Assembly: GCF_017086465.1 (NCBI RefSeq)
Contig: NZ_CP070961.1
Coordinates: 2,728,001 to 2,792,000, forward strand
Direction of reading: 5' to 3'
Origin: Nocardioides sp. zg-1228
GTDB taxonomy: Bacteria; Actinomycetota; Actinomycetes; Propionibacteriales; Nocardioidaceae
Length of the DNA stretch: 64,000 bases
Shown: positions 45,739 to 53,900 of the stretch, piece by piece
How the letters are laid out: each line of letters opens with the position of its first letter
Position numbering within the stretch: position 1 is the stretch's first letter
The notes under the pieces: generated by a model
Told to the model about the DNA's origin: nothing
What the model saw: the letters and a program-made list of their open reading frames with translations, nothing else
Database searches by the model: none
Position numbers and translations under genes: made by a program

Positions 45739-46941
45739 TCAGGCGCGCGCCTCGTCCACCCGGTCGACGATGAGGTCGGCGATCGGCAGGGCCGAGGTCG
45801 CTGCCGGCGACGGTGCGTTGACGACGTGCAGCGTGCGCGCGGTGTCGCGCATCAAGAAGTCGTGCACGAACGAGCCGTCGCGCATGACCGCCTGCGCCCG
45901 GATGCCGGCCTCCCGTGGCGTGAGGTCGTCCAGGCGCAGCTCGGGGCAGTACTTCTGGCACAGCCGGAGGTAGGCCTTCTTGGACAGCGAGTTGCGCATC
46001 TCGCGCGCACCGGTGCGGACGTTGGCGCGCGCGACGTGCCACATCCCGGGGAAGGTCACGATGTCGTGAGCGTCGCGTCGGTCGAAGGAGAACTTGGGAT
46101 AGCCCTCGCGCGAGAGCCCGAGGACGGCGTTGGGCCCCACGTTGAGGCCCCCGTCGACGGTCGGGGTGAGGTGGACGCCGAGGAACGGCAGCTCGGGGTC
46201 GGGGACGGGATAGATCAGCGTGCCGACGAGGTCGGCCCGCTCGGGGCGCACGTCGTAGTACTCGCCGCGGAACGGCACCATGGCGAAGTCGACCTCGAGC
46301 CCGGCCATCCGGGCCACGCGGTCGGCCTGCACGCCGGCGCAGAACACGACGTGCGAGCCGCGCACGTCACCGCGGCTCGTCGTCAGCACCACCTCCTGCG
46401 CGCTCTCGCGGATCCCCAGCACCCGGGTGTCGCGCAGGAGCGTCCCACCGGCCTCCTCGACCAGCGTCGCGAGCCGGCGGTTGATCAGGCCGTAGTCGGT
46501 GATGCCCGTCGCCGCGACGTGCAGCGCTCCCACACCGGCCACGTGCGGCTCGCGCTCCCGCAGCTCCGCACCCGACAAGACGGTGGTCGCGATCCCGTTG
46601 ACGACAGCGCGCTCCGCCAGCGCCTGCATGGCGGCGAGCTCGCGCTCGTCCGTGGCGACCAGGAGCTTGCCGATCCGCCGCCACGGGATGCCGTGCTGCT
46701 CGGCGAACTGCTCGGTGGCGGTCGCGCCGCGTCGGCACAGGTCTGCCTTGAGGCTGCCGGGGGTGTAGTAGATCCCGGAGTGGATCACGCCGCTGTTGTG
46801 ACCGGTCTGGTGCCGGCCGAACTCCGCCTCCTTGTCGAGGAGCAGCACGCGCCGGTCGGGGTGGCGCCGGCTGATGGTCCACGCGGTCGCGGCTCCCACG
46901 ATGCCACCGCCCACGACGACGTGATCAAAGATGTCGGCCAC
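45739..46941 (-). CDS. lhgO: L-2-hydroxyglutarate oxidase
   Basis: The 400-residue FAD protein has the dinucleotide motif VVGGGIVGAATAW near the N-terminus, GRHQTGHNSGVIHSGIYY (about 43-60) and the C-terminal ALPIADLIV. All are typical of LhgO, which oxidises L-2-hydroxyglutarate to 2-oxoglutarate and feeds electrons to the membrane. The start is the GTG at 46941 with GAGGATCC upstream. In this cluster it may recycle hydroxyglutarate made by an oxoglutarate-dependent sugar dehydrogenase. That is inference, and the enantiomer would have to match. Confidence 0.88.
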   Translation of the reverse strand: MADIFDHVVVGGGIVGAATAWTISRRHPDRRVLLLDKEAEFGRHQTGHNSGVIHSGIYYTPGSLKADLCRRGATATEQFAEQHGIPWRRIGKLLVATDERELAAMQALAERAVVNGIATTVLSGAELREREPHVAGVGALHVAATGITDYGLINRRLATLVEEAGGTLLRDTRVLGIRESAQEVVLTTSRGDVRGSHVVFCAGVQADRVARMAGLEVDFAMVPFRGEYYDVRPERADLVGTLIYPVPDPELPFLGVHLTPTVDGGLNVGPNAVLGLSREGYPKFSFDRRDAHDIVTFPGMWHVARANVRTGAREMRNSLSKKAYLRLCQKYCPELRLDDLTPREAGIRAQAVMRDGSFVHDFLMRDTARTLHVVNAPSPAATSALPIADLIVDRVDEARA

Positions 46942-46978
46942 GGGATCCTCCGAAGGTGTTCGTGCGAGGTCGGGCGAC

Positions 46979-47008
46979 AGCATAGGTTCTGCGTGCCGAG
47001 GGTAGGGT
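46979..47008. promoter_or_regulatory. Divergent -10 elements between lhgO and the coiled-coil gene
   Basis: In the 75-bp divergent spacer, TATGCT on the minus strand (46984-46979) faces lhgO. TAGGGT on the plus strand (47003-47008) ends eight bases before the GTG at 47017, suggesting a nearly leaderless transcript. No clear -35 boxes are visible. Confidence 0.4.
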
Positions 47009-47016
47009 GCTGCCCC

Positions 47017-47607
47017 GTGGAGAACCGGGGAGACGAGACCGACGACCCGCGTGTGGCTGCCAGGCTCGCCCGCGCGGAGAAGGCACTGCGACAGTCCGGG
47101 CGCGAGCTGAAGTGGTGGCAGATCGAGCTCGAGCACACCACGGAGTCGCTCCAGCGGGCCCGCCGCCAGCGCGCACGGCTGCGCGAGCAGGTGGACACCT
47201 TCTCCGATGCCCTCGCCGCGACGCTGTCGCGGGCCTATTGGGCCGACCGGGAGTCGCGGGGCACCGGTGTCGCCCGCCTGGTCGGACGACGCCCGTCGGG
47301 CGAGCGCGAGGCAGGCCTCGTGCGGCAGGTCGAGGCCAGCGGCGCCTTCGACGGAGGCTGGTACCTCCGGGCCCATCCGCAGGCGCTCCGCTCGGGCCTG
47401 AGCCCTGCCCTGCACTACGTCCGCCACGGCAACGCCAAGCGGCTCGATCCCGGGCCGTCGTTCAGCACCGCCGCGTACCTCGAGCGGCATCCCGAGGCGA
47501 CCCAGGAGGACCTGCCCGCCCTGGTCCACGCGATCCGCCACGACCGGCTCGGGGAGACGTCCCACGACGACGCGGCCGCGTCCCCGGCCAGCGACCTGCA
47601 CCTGTGA
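47017..47607 (+). CDS. Coiled-coil protein with YLxxxPxxxxG/HYxxxG repeats (module copy 1)
   Basis: The 196-residue protein has a charged coiled-coil (about 12-70, Leu/Ala/Arg/Glu-rich). A C-terminal pair of short repeats (about 105-180) follows: FDGGWYLRAHPQ...LHYVRHG, then FSTAAYLERHPE...LVHAIRH. The same repeat precedes many polysaccharide glycosyltransferases. Its stop overlaps the start of the rhamnan-synthesis-F-like gene (GTGA). A matching small gene sits in the mirror module at 52652-53182. It may tether or orient the large partner; no catalytic motif is visible. Confidence 0.7.
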   Translation: MENRGDETDDPRVAARLARAEKALRQSGRELKWWQIELEHTTESLQRARRQRARLREQVDTFSDALAATLSRAYWADRESRGTGVARLVGRRPSGEREAGLVRQVEASGAFDGGWYLRAHPQALRSGLSPALHYVRHGNAKRLDPGPSFSTAAYLERHPEATQEDLPALVHAIRHDRLGETSHDDAAASPASDLHL

Positions 47608-50189
47608 CCGACATGCTGGACCTCGCCGAGTTCGTCTCCCGCTGGCGCGCCTTCGTCTCGCGATGGGCCGCTGCGTCCGAGGACGAACGCTCCCGCCTCG
47701 TCCAGGACGCGATGGACCACGGGCTGCCGGATGGCGAGCCGGGCGAGGCACCCGACCGCGACGCGGTCCTGGCGGCGGAGGTGGCCGTCATCCGCGCGAG
47801 CGGGGAGTTCGACGAGTTCGGCTACATGTGGCACAACCCCGACCTGCGCTGGCACCTGTGCACCGGGCCCGAGCAGGCCATCCACTTCGCGGAGCGCGGA
47901 TGGCACGAGATGCGGCACCCCTCCCCCGGCTTCGACCTGTGGCACTACACCAACGCGTACCTCGACCCGGAGGACGACGAGGTCAACCCGGTGGTCCACT
48001 ACGCGCTCGAGGGCCGGCGCCACGGCCTCGACACCTTGCCGCAGGTGCGCGAGCTGCCGGCGCCGACAGCGCCGACCGGTGCGCCCCGGCGGGTCTGCCT
48101 CTTCGCGGCCTTCGACGTCGACGGCATCGTGGACCCGACCGTCGTGTCCTACCTCGCCGACCTCAGCCGGTTCGCCGACGTCTACTACCTCGCGGACTGC
48201 GAGCTCGAGGACGGCGAGCTCGACAAGCTCGCGCCCTACACGAAGGGCGCCTGGGCCGTGCGGCACGGCCGCTACGACTTCGGCTCGTACTCGATGCTCG
48301 CCACCGACCTCGTCGGGTGGGACGTCATCGACCAGTACGACGAGATGATGCTGGCCAACGACTCGTGCTGGCTCGTGCAGCCGCTCGACACCGTCTTCGC
48401 CAAGATGGACGCCACGGCGTGCGACTGGTGGGGCCTGCAGGCCACCTACGAGGACTTCGGCGTCAAGGAGCACGAGGCGCTCGGACGACCGCTGTCGCTC
48501 GACGACGTCGAGGAGCAGATGCGCCAGCAGGACCTGTGGCGCTACTCCGACTTCATCCACGTGGGGTCGTACTTCCTCGTCTACCGTCGACGCGTGCTGG
48601 ACGACCCGGAGTTCCGCCGCCGGCTCGAGACGGTCGCCAAGCAGCGTGACAAGACCGCGATCATCTTGAAGTACGAGATCGGGTTCTCCCGGTTGCTCAT
48701 CCTGGGGGGCTACCACCTCGCGACCTTCGTCGACGGGATCCTGCCCTACCACCCCGTCTACCGCGCCTCCGCCTTCGACGTGATGGCCGACGGGTTCCCA
48801 CTGCTGAAGAGGCAGTTCCTCTACGAGAACCCCTTCTCCGCGCCCGACCTGCGCCTGTGGAAGCAGCGGGTGCTCGAGCACGTCCCGGACGCCGACGTCG
48901 ACGCGATGGAGTCCAACCTGCGTCGCATCGCGCCGGCGTGGAGCCTGCATCGCAGCTTCGCGATCCGGTCCGGTCCCGACGGGACCGCGGTGCTGCCTGA
49001 GCCGCTCGGCTCGGAGACGTTCCCCGACGAGGACCGGTGGGTCCCGTCGTTCGACCACTGGTGGGGATTCCCGGTCGACCCGCGCACCGGCCTGCTCAGC
49101 GGTGCGGTCCGCGCCGTGTTCGACGCCGTGCGCGACGACCCCTCGGTGAAGAAGATCGTGCTCGAGGGCTCGCGCCCGCTCGACGTCTCCGGCCAGAACG
49201 TCGTGCGGATCGCCACCGAGAGCCCGCCGGGACAGATGTACGGCCTGCGGATGGGCACCATCCTCACCACCGTGGGACCACGCAGCGACGTCAACCACCC
49301 CCTCTCCCCGCGATACCACCGCTTCCTCCAGCTCGGCCGCCCCACCGGCCTGTCGTCGCCGGACGTCGGACTCGACGGCAGCGGCGACACCTGGGGCCTG
49401 CGCGACGCCAGCGCCGTGGAGCTCGACGACTCGCTCACCCGGGCCGTCGTGGTGTCCGGCGCGCGGGGTGCCGAGGCCGCTGCCCGGCTCGCGCGGCTCG
49501 ACCCCGACGGCGTGTGGGAGCTCGGTTCGCCCCGGATCGACCTGCTCGTCACCGGCGAGGCCGCCCTGGCCCCGGCGCACCGGGCCGAGATCGACCGGCT
49601 GCGCACGGTCCTCGCAGGCCGCCGACTCGTCGTCGTGGAGCCGTGGGGCGGTTCCGTCGACCTCGACGTGCTCGCCGCGTGGGCCGTGGCGCACCCGGAG
49701 GTCGCCGTCGGCGTACGCCCTCGCACGGGCGGCGGCGGCTCGCTCCCCGAGCCGCTTCTCGACCTCTCCGACGAGTCCCTGATCTCCGAGGACGCCAGGA
49801 CGCTGTTTCCGGTGCACCCGGAGACCGCCTGGCGCTGCGCGGACGTGCTGGTGTCCGGCTCCGTTGCCGACCTCGCTGACTGGGCTGTCCTCGGCCGCCC
49901 GGCCATCAGCCTCGTGGCGACGGACGAGGCGCTGGCCGCCGGGCTCCCGCTTCCGAAGACCGCGCGCGACGACCTCGGAGCAGCGCTCGACACCGCCCTC
50001 GGGGGACGTGCGGTCGAGGAGGCCTACGCGGACTGGGGCCGCGCCCTGCACGCGGCCAGCGACGGCCACGCTGCCGAGCGGGTCGTCCGCGCGATCAAGC
50101 GCACCTACCTGCCGATCGACGAGTGGGAGGCGGAGGAGGCGGCCGTGGACGCTGCTACGGGCACCGGGCCCGCCGTGTCCTTGTCCTGA
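47604..50189 (+). CDS. Rhamnan synthesis protein F-like glycosyltransferase with degenerate TagF-like domain (copy 1)
   Basis: The 861-residue protein has three parts. The N-terminal part (1-150) carries the same YxxxNPDL/HFAERG and YLDP/HYALEG repeats as its small partner. The middle part (about 165-440) matches RgpF-type proteins, with LFAAFDVDGIVD, VYYLADCEL, MMLANDSCWLV, CDWWGLQ and GSYFLVYRR. The C-terminal part (about 480-855) resembles a CDP-glycerol glycerophosphotransferase fold. There the motif WHGTPLK is replaced by QLGRPTGL and DYSS by GSVA, so that activity is doubtful. A role in rhamnose-containing surface glycan assembly is inferred. Its stop is nine bases from that of its convergent paralogue. 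Confidence 0.78.
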   Translation: MTDMLDLAEFVSRWRAFVSRWAAASEDERSRLVQDAMDHGLPDGEPGEAPDRDAVLAAEVAVIRASGEFDEFGYMWHNPDLRWHLCTGPEQAIHFAERGWHEMRHPSPGFDLWHYTNAYLDPEDDEVNPVVHYALEGRRHGLDTLPQVRELPAPTAPTGAPRRVCLFAAFDVDGIVDPTVVSYLADLSRFADVYYLADCELEDGELDKLAPYTKGAWAVRHGRYDFGSYSMLATDLVGWDVIDQYDEMMLANDSCWLVQPLDTVFAKMDATACDWWGLQATYEDFGVKEHEALGRPLSLDDVEEQMRQQDLWRYSDFIHVGSYFLVYRRRVLDDPEFRRRLETVAKQRDKTAIILKYEIGFSRLLILGGYHLATFVDGILPYHPVYRASAFDVMADGFPLLKRQFLYENPFSAPDLRLWKQRVLEHVPDADVDAMESNLRRIAPAWSLHRSFAIRSGPDGTAVLPEPLGSETFPDEDRWVPSFDHWWGFPVDPRTGLLSGAVRAVFDAVRDDPSVKKIVLEGSRPLDVSGQNVVRIATESPPGQMYGLRMGTILTTVGPRSDVNHPLSPRYHRFLQLGRPTGLSSPDVGLDGSGDTWGLRDASAVELDDSLTRAVVVSGARGAEAAARLARLDPDGVWELGSPRIDLLVTGEAALAPAHRAEIDRLRTVLAGRRLVVVEPWGGSVDLDVLAAWAVAHPEVAVGVRPRTGGGGSLPEPLLDLSDESLISEDARTLFPVHPETAWRCADVLVSGSVADLADWAVLGRPAISLVATDEALAAGLPLPKTARDDLGAALDTALGGRAVEEAYADWGRALHAASDGHAAERVVRAIKRTYLPIDEWEAEEAAVDAATGTGPAVSLS

Positions 50190-50198
50190 CCGGCCGGG

Positions 50199-52655
50199 TC
50201 AGGGGCGCGCCAGCCCCCGTTGGCGCACCCGCCGCACGAACCGGCGGGCCGCCGTCCCGTCGAGCGGCACCACGTCGCCCGCAGGGCTCCCGGGGGCCGG
50301 CCAGCCGGTGGCTGCGGCGCTCGACAGATGCTCCAGGAGCCCCGTGGCGGGCTCGCCGGGCGAGTGCACCACGTGGGCGTGACCGGCGGCCCGGGCGTCG
50401 AGGATCCCGGCCGCGGAGTCGCCGACGACTGCGGACGCCACGCGCAGCACGACCGCCTCGGACACCACGCTGCGGTCGCTGAGGCCGATCGGCGCGACCT
50501 GCCGGAGCGCGTGCGTCAGACCGGCGGGGTCGTCCGGGCGGTGCTCGCGCACCCCCAGGGCCACACCGGCGCCGACGGCCCACTCGCCGAGCCGCGCCAC
50601 GTCGTCGGACGCCAGGTCCGCGAGCCCGGGAGCCGCGAGCACGACGAGGGCGCGGCCGGCCAACCGGGCTCGCAGCCGCTCCTCGGCCAGCGCCAGGTCG
50701 TCGGGCAGCACGTCGGCGCGGAGGAGGTCGTGGCGCGGCAGGCCGGTCAGCCACACGTCGTCGTCGCCGAGGTGCGGATCCGCCACGCGACGCGTGACGG
50801 CCTCGTGGTCGGAGGTGGCGGCGACGGCGTCCACCGCGCCGAGAACCGGTGCGGCACGGCCGACGGCCCAGGGCGACCCCACGTGGACGACCCGGTGCCG
50901 GGCCGGCAGTGGCGCATGCGGGAGGGCGGCGTCGAGCGGGTCGGCGACCACGATCACGCCGCATCGCACCACGGCCTCCTGGCCGTCGAGGGTGGCGATC
51001 GGGACCACCCTCACGTTGCTGCCCGTGACGTCGTCGTGCAGGGGCCGGGTCCGGGTGAGCACGACCTTGCGCAGGCTCGGATCGTGCCGGACCTCCTCGA
51101 ACACCGCACGCACGCCGGGGTCGAGCCGACCCGACGGCCCTGCCGCGAAGGCCCACCAGTGGCCGAAGGACGGCGTCTCGCGGTCCAGGCGCCGGAACGG
51201 GTGTCCGGCGAGGGCGGAGGTGCGCACGGTGCGTCGTCCCGTCGCGGGGTCCACCGTGACGTCGTACGCGTCGTACAGCCTGGCCGGGTCGGTGACCCGC
51301 TCGACGTCGGCGGCCATCTCCTCGATCCGCGCTGCGGGCGCCAGCTCACGCAGCCTCTCGCGCCACTCCCCCACGCCGGGAGCACGGCGCGGGTTCTCGC
51401 CGAGGAAGTTGCGCTTGACCAGGGGGAAGCCCCGACCGATCAGCTCGAAGACGTGGCGGGAGTAGAGCGGGTGGAAGGGCTCGAGCTCGGGCAACCACGT
51501 GCCGAAGTCGTAGCCCGCGTTCATCAGGTGCCGGCTGAGCCCGATCTCGTACTTGTGCACCACGAGCCCCTTGGCCTCCTGGGGCACCACGGTGTCGAGG
51601 CGCCAGCGGAATCCGGGGTCGGCCAGCACCGGTCTGCGGAAGACGAGGAAGTACGAGCTCAGGTGGAGGTAGCGCACGTCGCTGAAGTGGCGCGACCCCA
51701 GGAAGCGCTGCTTGGCCTCTGCGAGCGACATCGCGGAGTCGTCGCGGAAGTAGTTCTCGTCGTGCTCCATCGTCGTGGCCTGGAGGCTCCACCAGTCGCA
51801 CGCTCTCGCGTCCATCGTCGCGAAGACCTCGTCGAGCGGTCGCAGCAGGAAGCACGAGTCGTTGGCGAGCAGCAGCTCGTCGTAGGTGTCGACGACGTCC
51901 CAGCCCACCAGGTCGCGGGCGAGCATCGAGAAGGAGCCGAAGTCGTAGCCGCCGTGCGGCACGCTCCACGCACCTGCGGTGACGTCGGCGAGGCGGTCGA
52001 GCTGGCCCGGCTCGAGCACGCCGTCGGCGAGGTAGTACACGTCGGCGTGCCGGGAGAGCTCGCGCAGGTAGGTCACGACGTAGTCGTCGACGAGGCCGTC
52101 GGCGTCGTACGCGGCGAAGAAGCAGATCCGGCGCGGCGGCGCGCCCTCGGCCGAGGGCAGCGGCGGCCGCTCCGGGGCCGGCGGCGGCAGCGCATCCCAG
52201 CCCAGGTGTCGGCCCAGCACCAGCCAGTGGAGCAGCGGGTCCGCCCCGTCGCGGGTCGGGTCGAGGTGGTCGACCCAGTAGGACCAGAGATCGAAGCGGG
52301 GACTGGGGTTCTGCAGCAGCCGCCAGCCGGTCTCCACGTGGTGGCGGTAGGGGTCGGTGCCGCGCCGCAGCCGGTGACGCACGACGTACTCGTCGGCGTC
52401 GAGGTAGCCGCTGGCCGCCACGACGGCGCGAGCGGCCGCGAGCGAGAACCGCTCCGCGGGCTCGTCGTCGGTCCGCCCCTCGGGCAGCCCGTCTCGCAGG
52501 ACCTCCTCGACCAGCGCCCAGGCGGCCTCAGGACCCTCCGCCGCAGCGCGGCGCCACCGACGCACGAACACAGCCCACCGGGCGTGGAAGTCGTCCAGGA
52601 GCGCGCGGCGCTGGGCCAGCTGCTCCTCGAGCGCCGAGTGCTCGAGGCCCGTCAC
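50199..52655 (-). CDS. Rhamnan synthesis protein F-like glycosyltransferase with degenerate TagF-like domain (copy 2)
   Basis: The 818-residue paralogue of the 47604 product has the same three-part structure. Its RgpF-like core has FFAAYDADGLVD, VYYLADGVL, LLLANDSCFLL, CDWWSLQ and SSYFLVFRR. The C-terminal part keeps TGLPRHDLL and VVGDSAAGILD, which recall TagF-type enzymes, but has HVGSPW where WHGTP is expected. It starts at the GTG at 52655, which overlaps the stop of its coiled-coil partner (GTGA). Divergence between the copies is considerable, so the duplication is old and the two may add different residues. Confidence 0.78.
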   Translation of the reverse strand: MTGLEHSALEEQLAQRRALLDDFHARWAVFVRRWRRAAAEGPEAAWALVEEVLRDGLPEGRTDDEPAERFSLAAARAVVAASGYLDADEYVVRHRLRRGTDPYRHHVETGWRLLQNPSPRFDLWSYWVDHLDPTRDGADPLLHWLVLGRHLGWDALPPPAPERPPLPSAEGAPPRRICFFAAYDADGLVDDYVVTYLRELSRHADVYYLADGVLEPGQLDRLADVTAGAWSVPHGGYDFGSFSMLARDLVGWDVVDTYDELLLANDSCFLLRPLDEVFATMDARACDWWSLQATTMEHDENYFRDDSAMSLAEAKQRFLGSRHFSDVRYLHLSSYFLVFRRPVLADPGFRWRLDTVVPQEAKGLVVHKYEIGLSRHLMNAGYDFGTWLPELEPFHPLYSRHVFELIGRGFPLVKRNFLGENPRRAPGVGEWRERLRELAPAARIEEMAADVERVTDPARLYDAYDVTVDPATGRRTVRTSALAGHPFRRLDRETPSFGHWWAFAAGPSGRLDPGVRAVFEEVRHDPSLRKVVLTRTRPLHDDVTGSNVRVVPIATLDGQEAVVRCGVIVVADPLDAALPHAPLPARHRVVHVGSPWAVGRAAPVLGAVDAVAATSDHEAVTRRVADPHLGDDDVWLTGLPRHDLLRADVLPDDLALAEERLRARLAGRALVVLAAPGLADLASDDVARLGEWAVGAGVALGVREHRPDDPAGLTHALRQVAPIGLSDRSVVSEAVVLRVASAVVGDSAAGILDARAAGHAHVVHSPGEPATGLLEHLSSAAATGWPAPGSPAGDVVPLDGTAARRFVRRVRQRGLARP

Positions 52656-53182
52656 CGGCGGGCCGGCGGGTAGGCGTCGGCGCCCTCGGACTCCGCGGAG
52701 GCCAGGAAGTGCACGAGCGGGTTCACCCGCTCGACGAGCACCTCCGGGTGGTCGAGGACGTACTGGGCGATGTCGAAGGCCTCGCTGGGCCTGCGGAACG
52801 GATGGTCCCAGTGCCGCAGGAAGTGGACGCCGGGGTCCTCGCCGCGGCGGGCCACGTCGAGGTGGCTGCGGAGGTAGTAGGCCGCGTCGAAGAGCGGCGA
52901 CTGGCGGATCAGCTCGAGCTGCCCAGCCTCCTCCGGCGTCACGGTCGCCGCGCCGCGCCGCCACCACGAGCGCTCCGCCGCGCCCGCCACAGCCGTCTCG
53001 CCGCGCAGTCGCTCGGCGAGGAGCGCCGAGAGCACGTCGGCCGCCTTGACGGCGCGGTCGCGCGACTTGCGGAGCCGCGCCTCGCGCTCGCCGGCCCTCT
53101 CCTGGTCGGCGCGCGCTGCCGCGAGCTCACGGCGCAGCAGGTCCACCTCGTCGTGGAGGCTGTCGGGGTCGGACTCGCTCAC
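52652..53182 (-). CDS. Coiled-coil protein with YLxxxPxV/HFLRHW repeats (module copy 2)
   Basis: The protein of about 176 residues mirrors the 47017 product. A coiled-coil (about 5-60, with the heptad-like LHDEVDLLRRELAAARADQERAG) is followed by FDAAYYLRSHLDV...VHFLRHW and FDIAQYVLDHPEV...LVHFLAS. The GTG at 53182 gives the start VSESDPDS; another GTG at 53191 would add three residues. It follows the CrtA-like gene by ten bases and overlaps its large partner. The function is unknown and probably structural. Confidence 0.7.
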   Translation of the reverse strand: MSESDPDSLHDEVDLLRRELAAARADQERAGEREARLRKSRDRAVKAADVLSALLAERLRGETAVAGAAERSWWRRGAATVTPEEAGQLELIRQSPLFDAAYYLRSHLDVARRGEDPGVHFLRHWDHPFRRPSEAFDIAQYVLDHPEVLVERVNPLVHFLASAESEGADAYPPARR

Positions 53183-53192
53183 GCGCCGCACT

Positions 53193-53900
53193 CTAGCGAG
53201 CCGCTGGTCGGGGGACGATGCCCGTGCGGCCCTGCCACGCGCCGTGCTCGGAGAGCGGGCGGAAGCGGTAGGTCGCGAACTCGTGGTGGAAGTCGCGACG
53301 CTCGCGCTCGGCCATGGCCGCCGCGTGCCGCGCCGGCTCGGGCACCGCGGAGCGCCCGTGGACCATCTCCTCCATCTCGTGCACCGTGCGCCAGACGGAG
53401 AACGTGGAGATCGTGCGCGGCGGACGCAGTGCGGCCACCGCCAGGGTGGTGGCCGGGTGGTCGCGGACGAGGCGCTCGACGGGCCGCCCGCTGTGCAGGA
53501 AGCGTGGCAGCTCGGGCAGCCGCATCCGGGCGAGCGTCACGGCCACGACGGGCTCGTCGCGGTCCCATCGCCCGGCGCGGACGGGGAGGTCGGGGAGGGC
53601 CGCGATGCTCGACCACCGGCGCAGGAACTCCAGGCGGACGTGCCATCCGTGGGCGAGCTCGCGCCCGAGCGGGTCGCGCTCGAGGAAGCGGTCGAGGGAG
53701 GCCTCGTCGCGCCACTGCGCGAAGACCGCGAGCCGGCTCAGCTGAAGGCGTTCGGGGGACACCACGGGCGCACCGAGGCGCATCAGGGACAGGCACTCGA
53801 CGTGGTCGAGGCCAGGCGTCGTGGCGCCGGGAGGCCGGAGCAGCGCCCGCGCACCGACCCGGTGCGGCACCTCGGCGAGGTGGAAGGAGTGCAGGGTCAC
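53193..53900 (-). CDS. Spheroidene monooxygenase (CrtA)-like protein
   Basis: The 235-residue protein resembles the CrtA family: DEASLDRFLERDPLGRELAHGWHVRLE near residues 65-95, then a C-terminal ISTFSVWRTVHEMEEMVHG segment of the ferredoxin-like fold seen in antibiotic-biosynthesis monooxygenases. CrtA oxidises spheroidene in phototrophs, but no carotenoid genes are visible here, so the true substrate is unknown. The GTG at 53900 overlaps the stop of the upstream unknown gene. Co-transcription with that gene is likely. Confidence 0.65.
   Translation of the reverse strand: MTLHSFHLAEVPHRVGARALLRPPGATTPGLDHVECLSLMRLGAPVVSPERLQLSRLAVFAQWRDEASLDRFLERDPLGRELAHGWHVRLEFLRRWSSIAALPDLPVRAGRWDRDEPVVAVTLARMRLPELPRFLHSGRPVERLVRDHPATTLAVAALRPPRTISTFSVWRTVHEMEEMVHGRSAVPEPARHAAAMAERERRDFHHEFATYRFRPLSEHGAWQGRTGIVPRPAAR

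Noticed and set aside
43687-47607. Open frame of more than 1300 codons on the plus strand
   Set aside because: It runs antisense to the Gfo/Idh/MocA and lhgO genes. Only its last part, from the GTG at 47017, looks like real protein, so only that part was kept.
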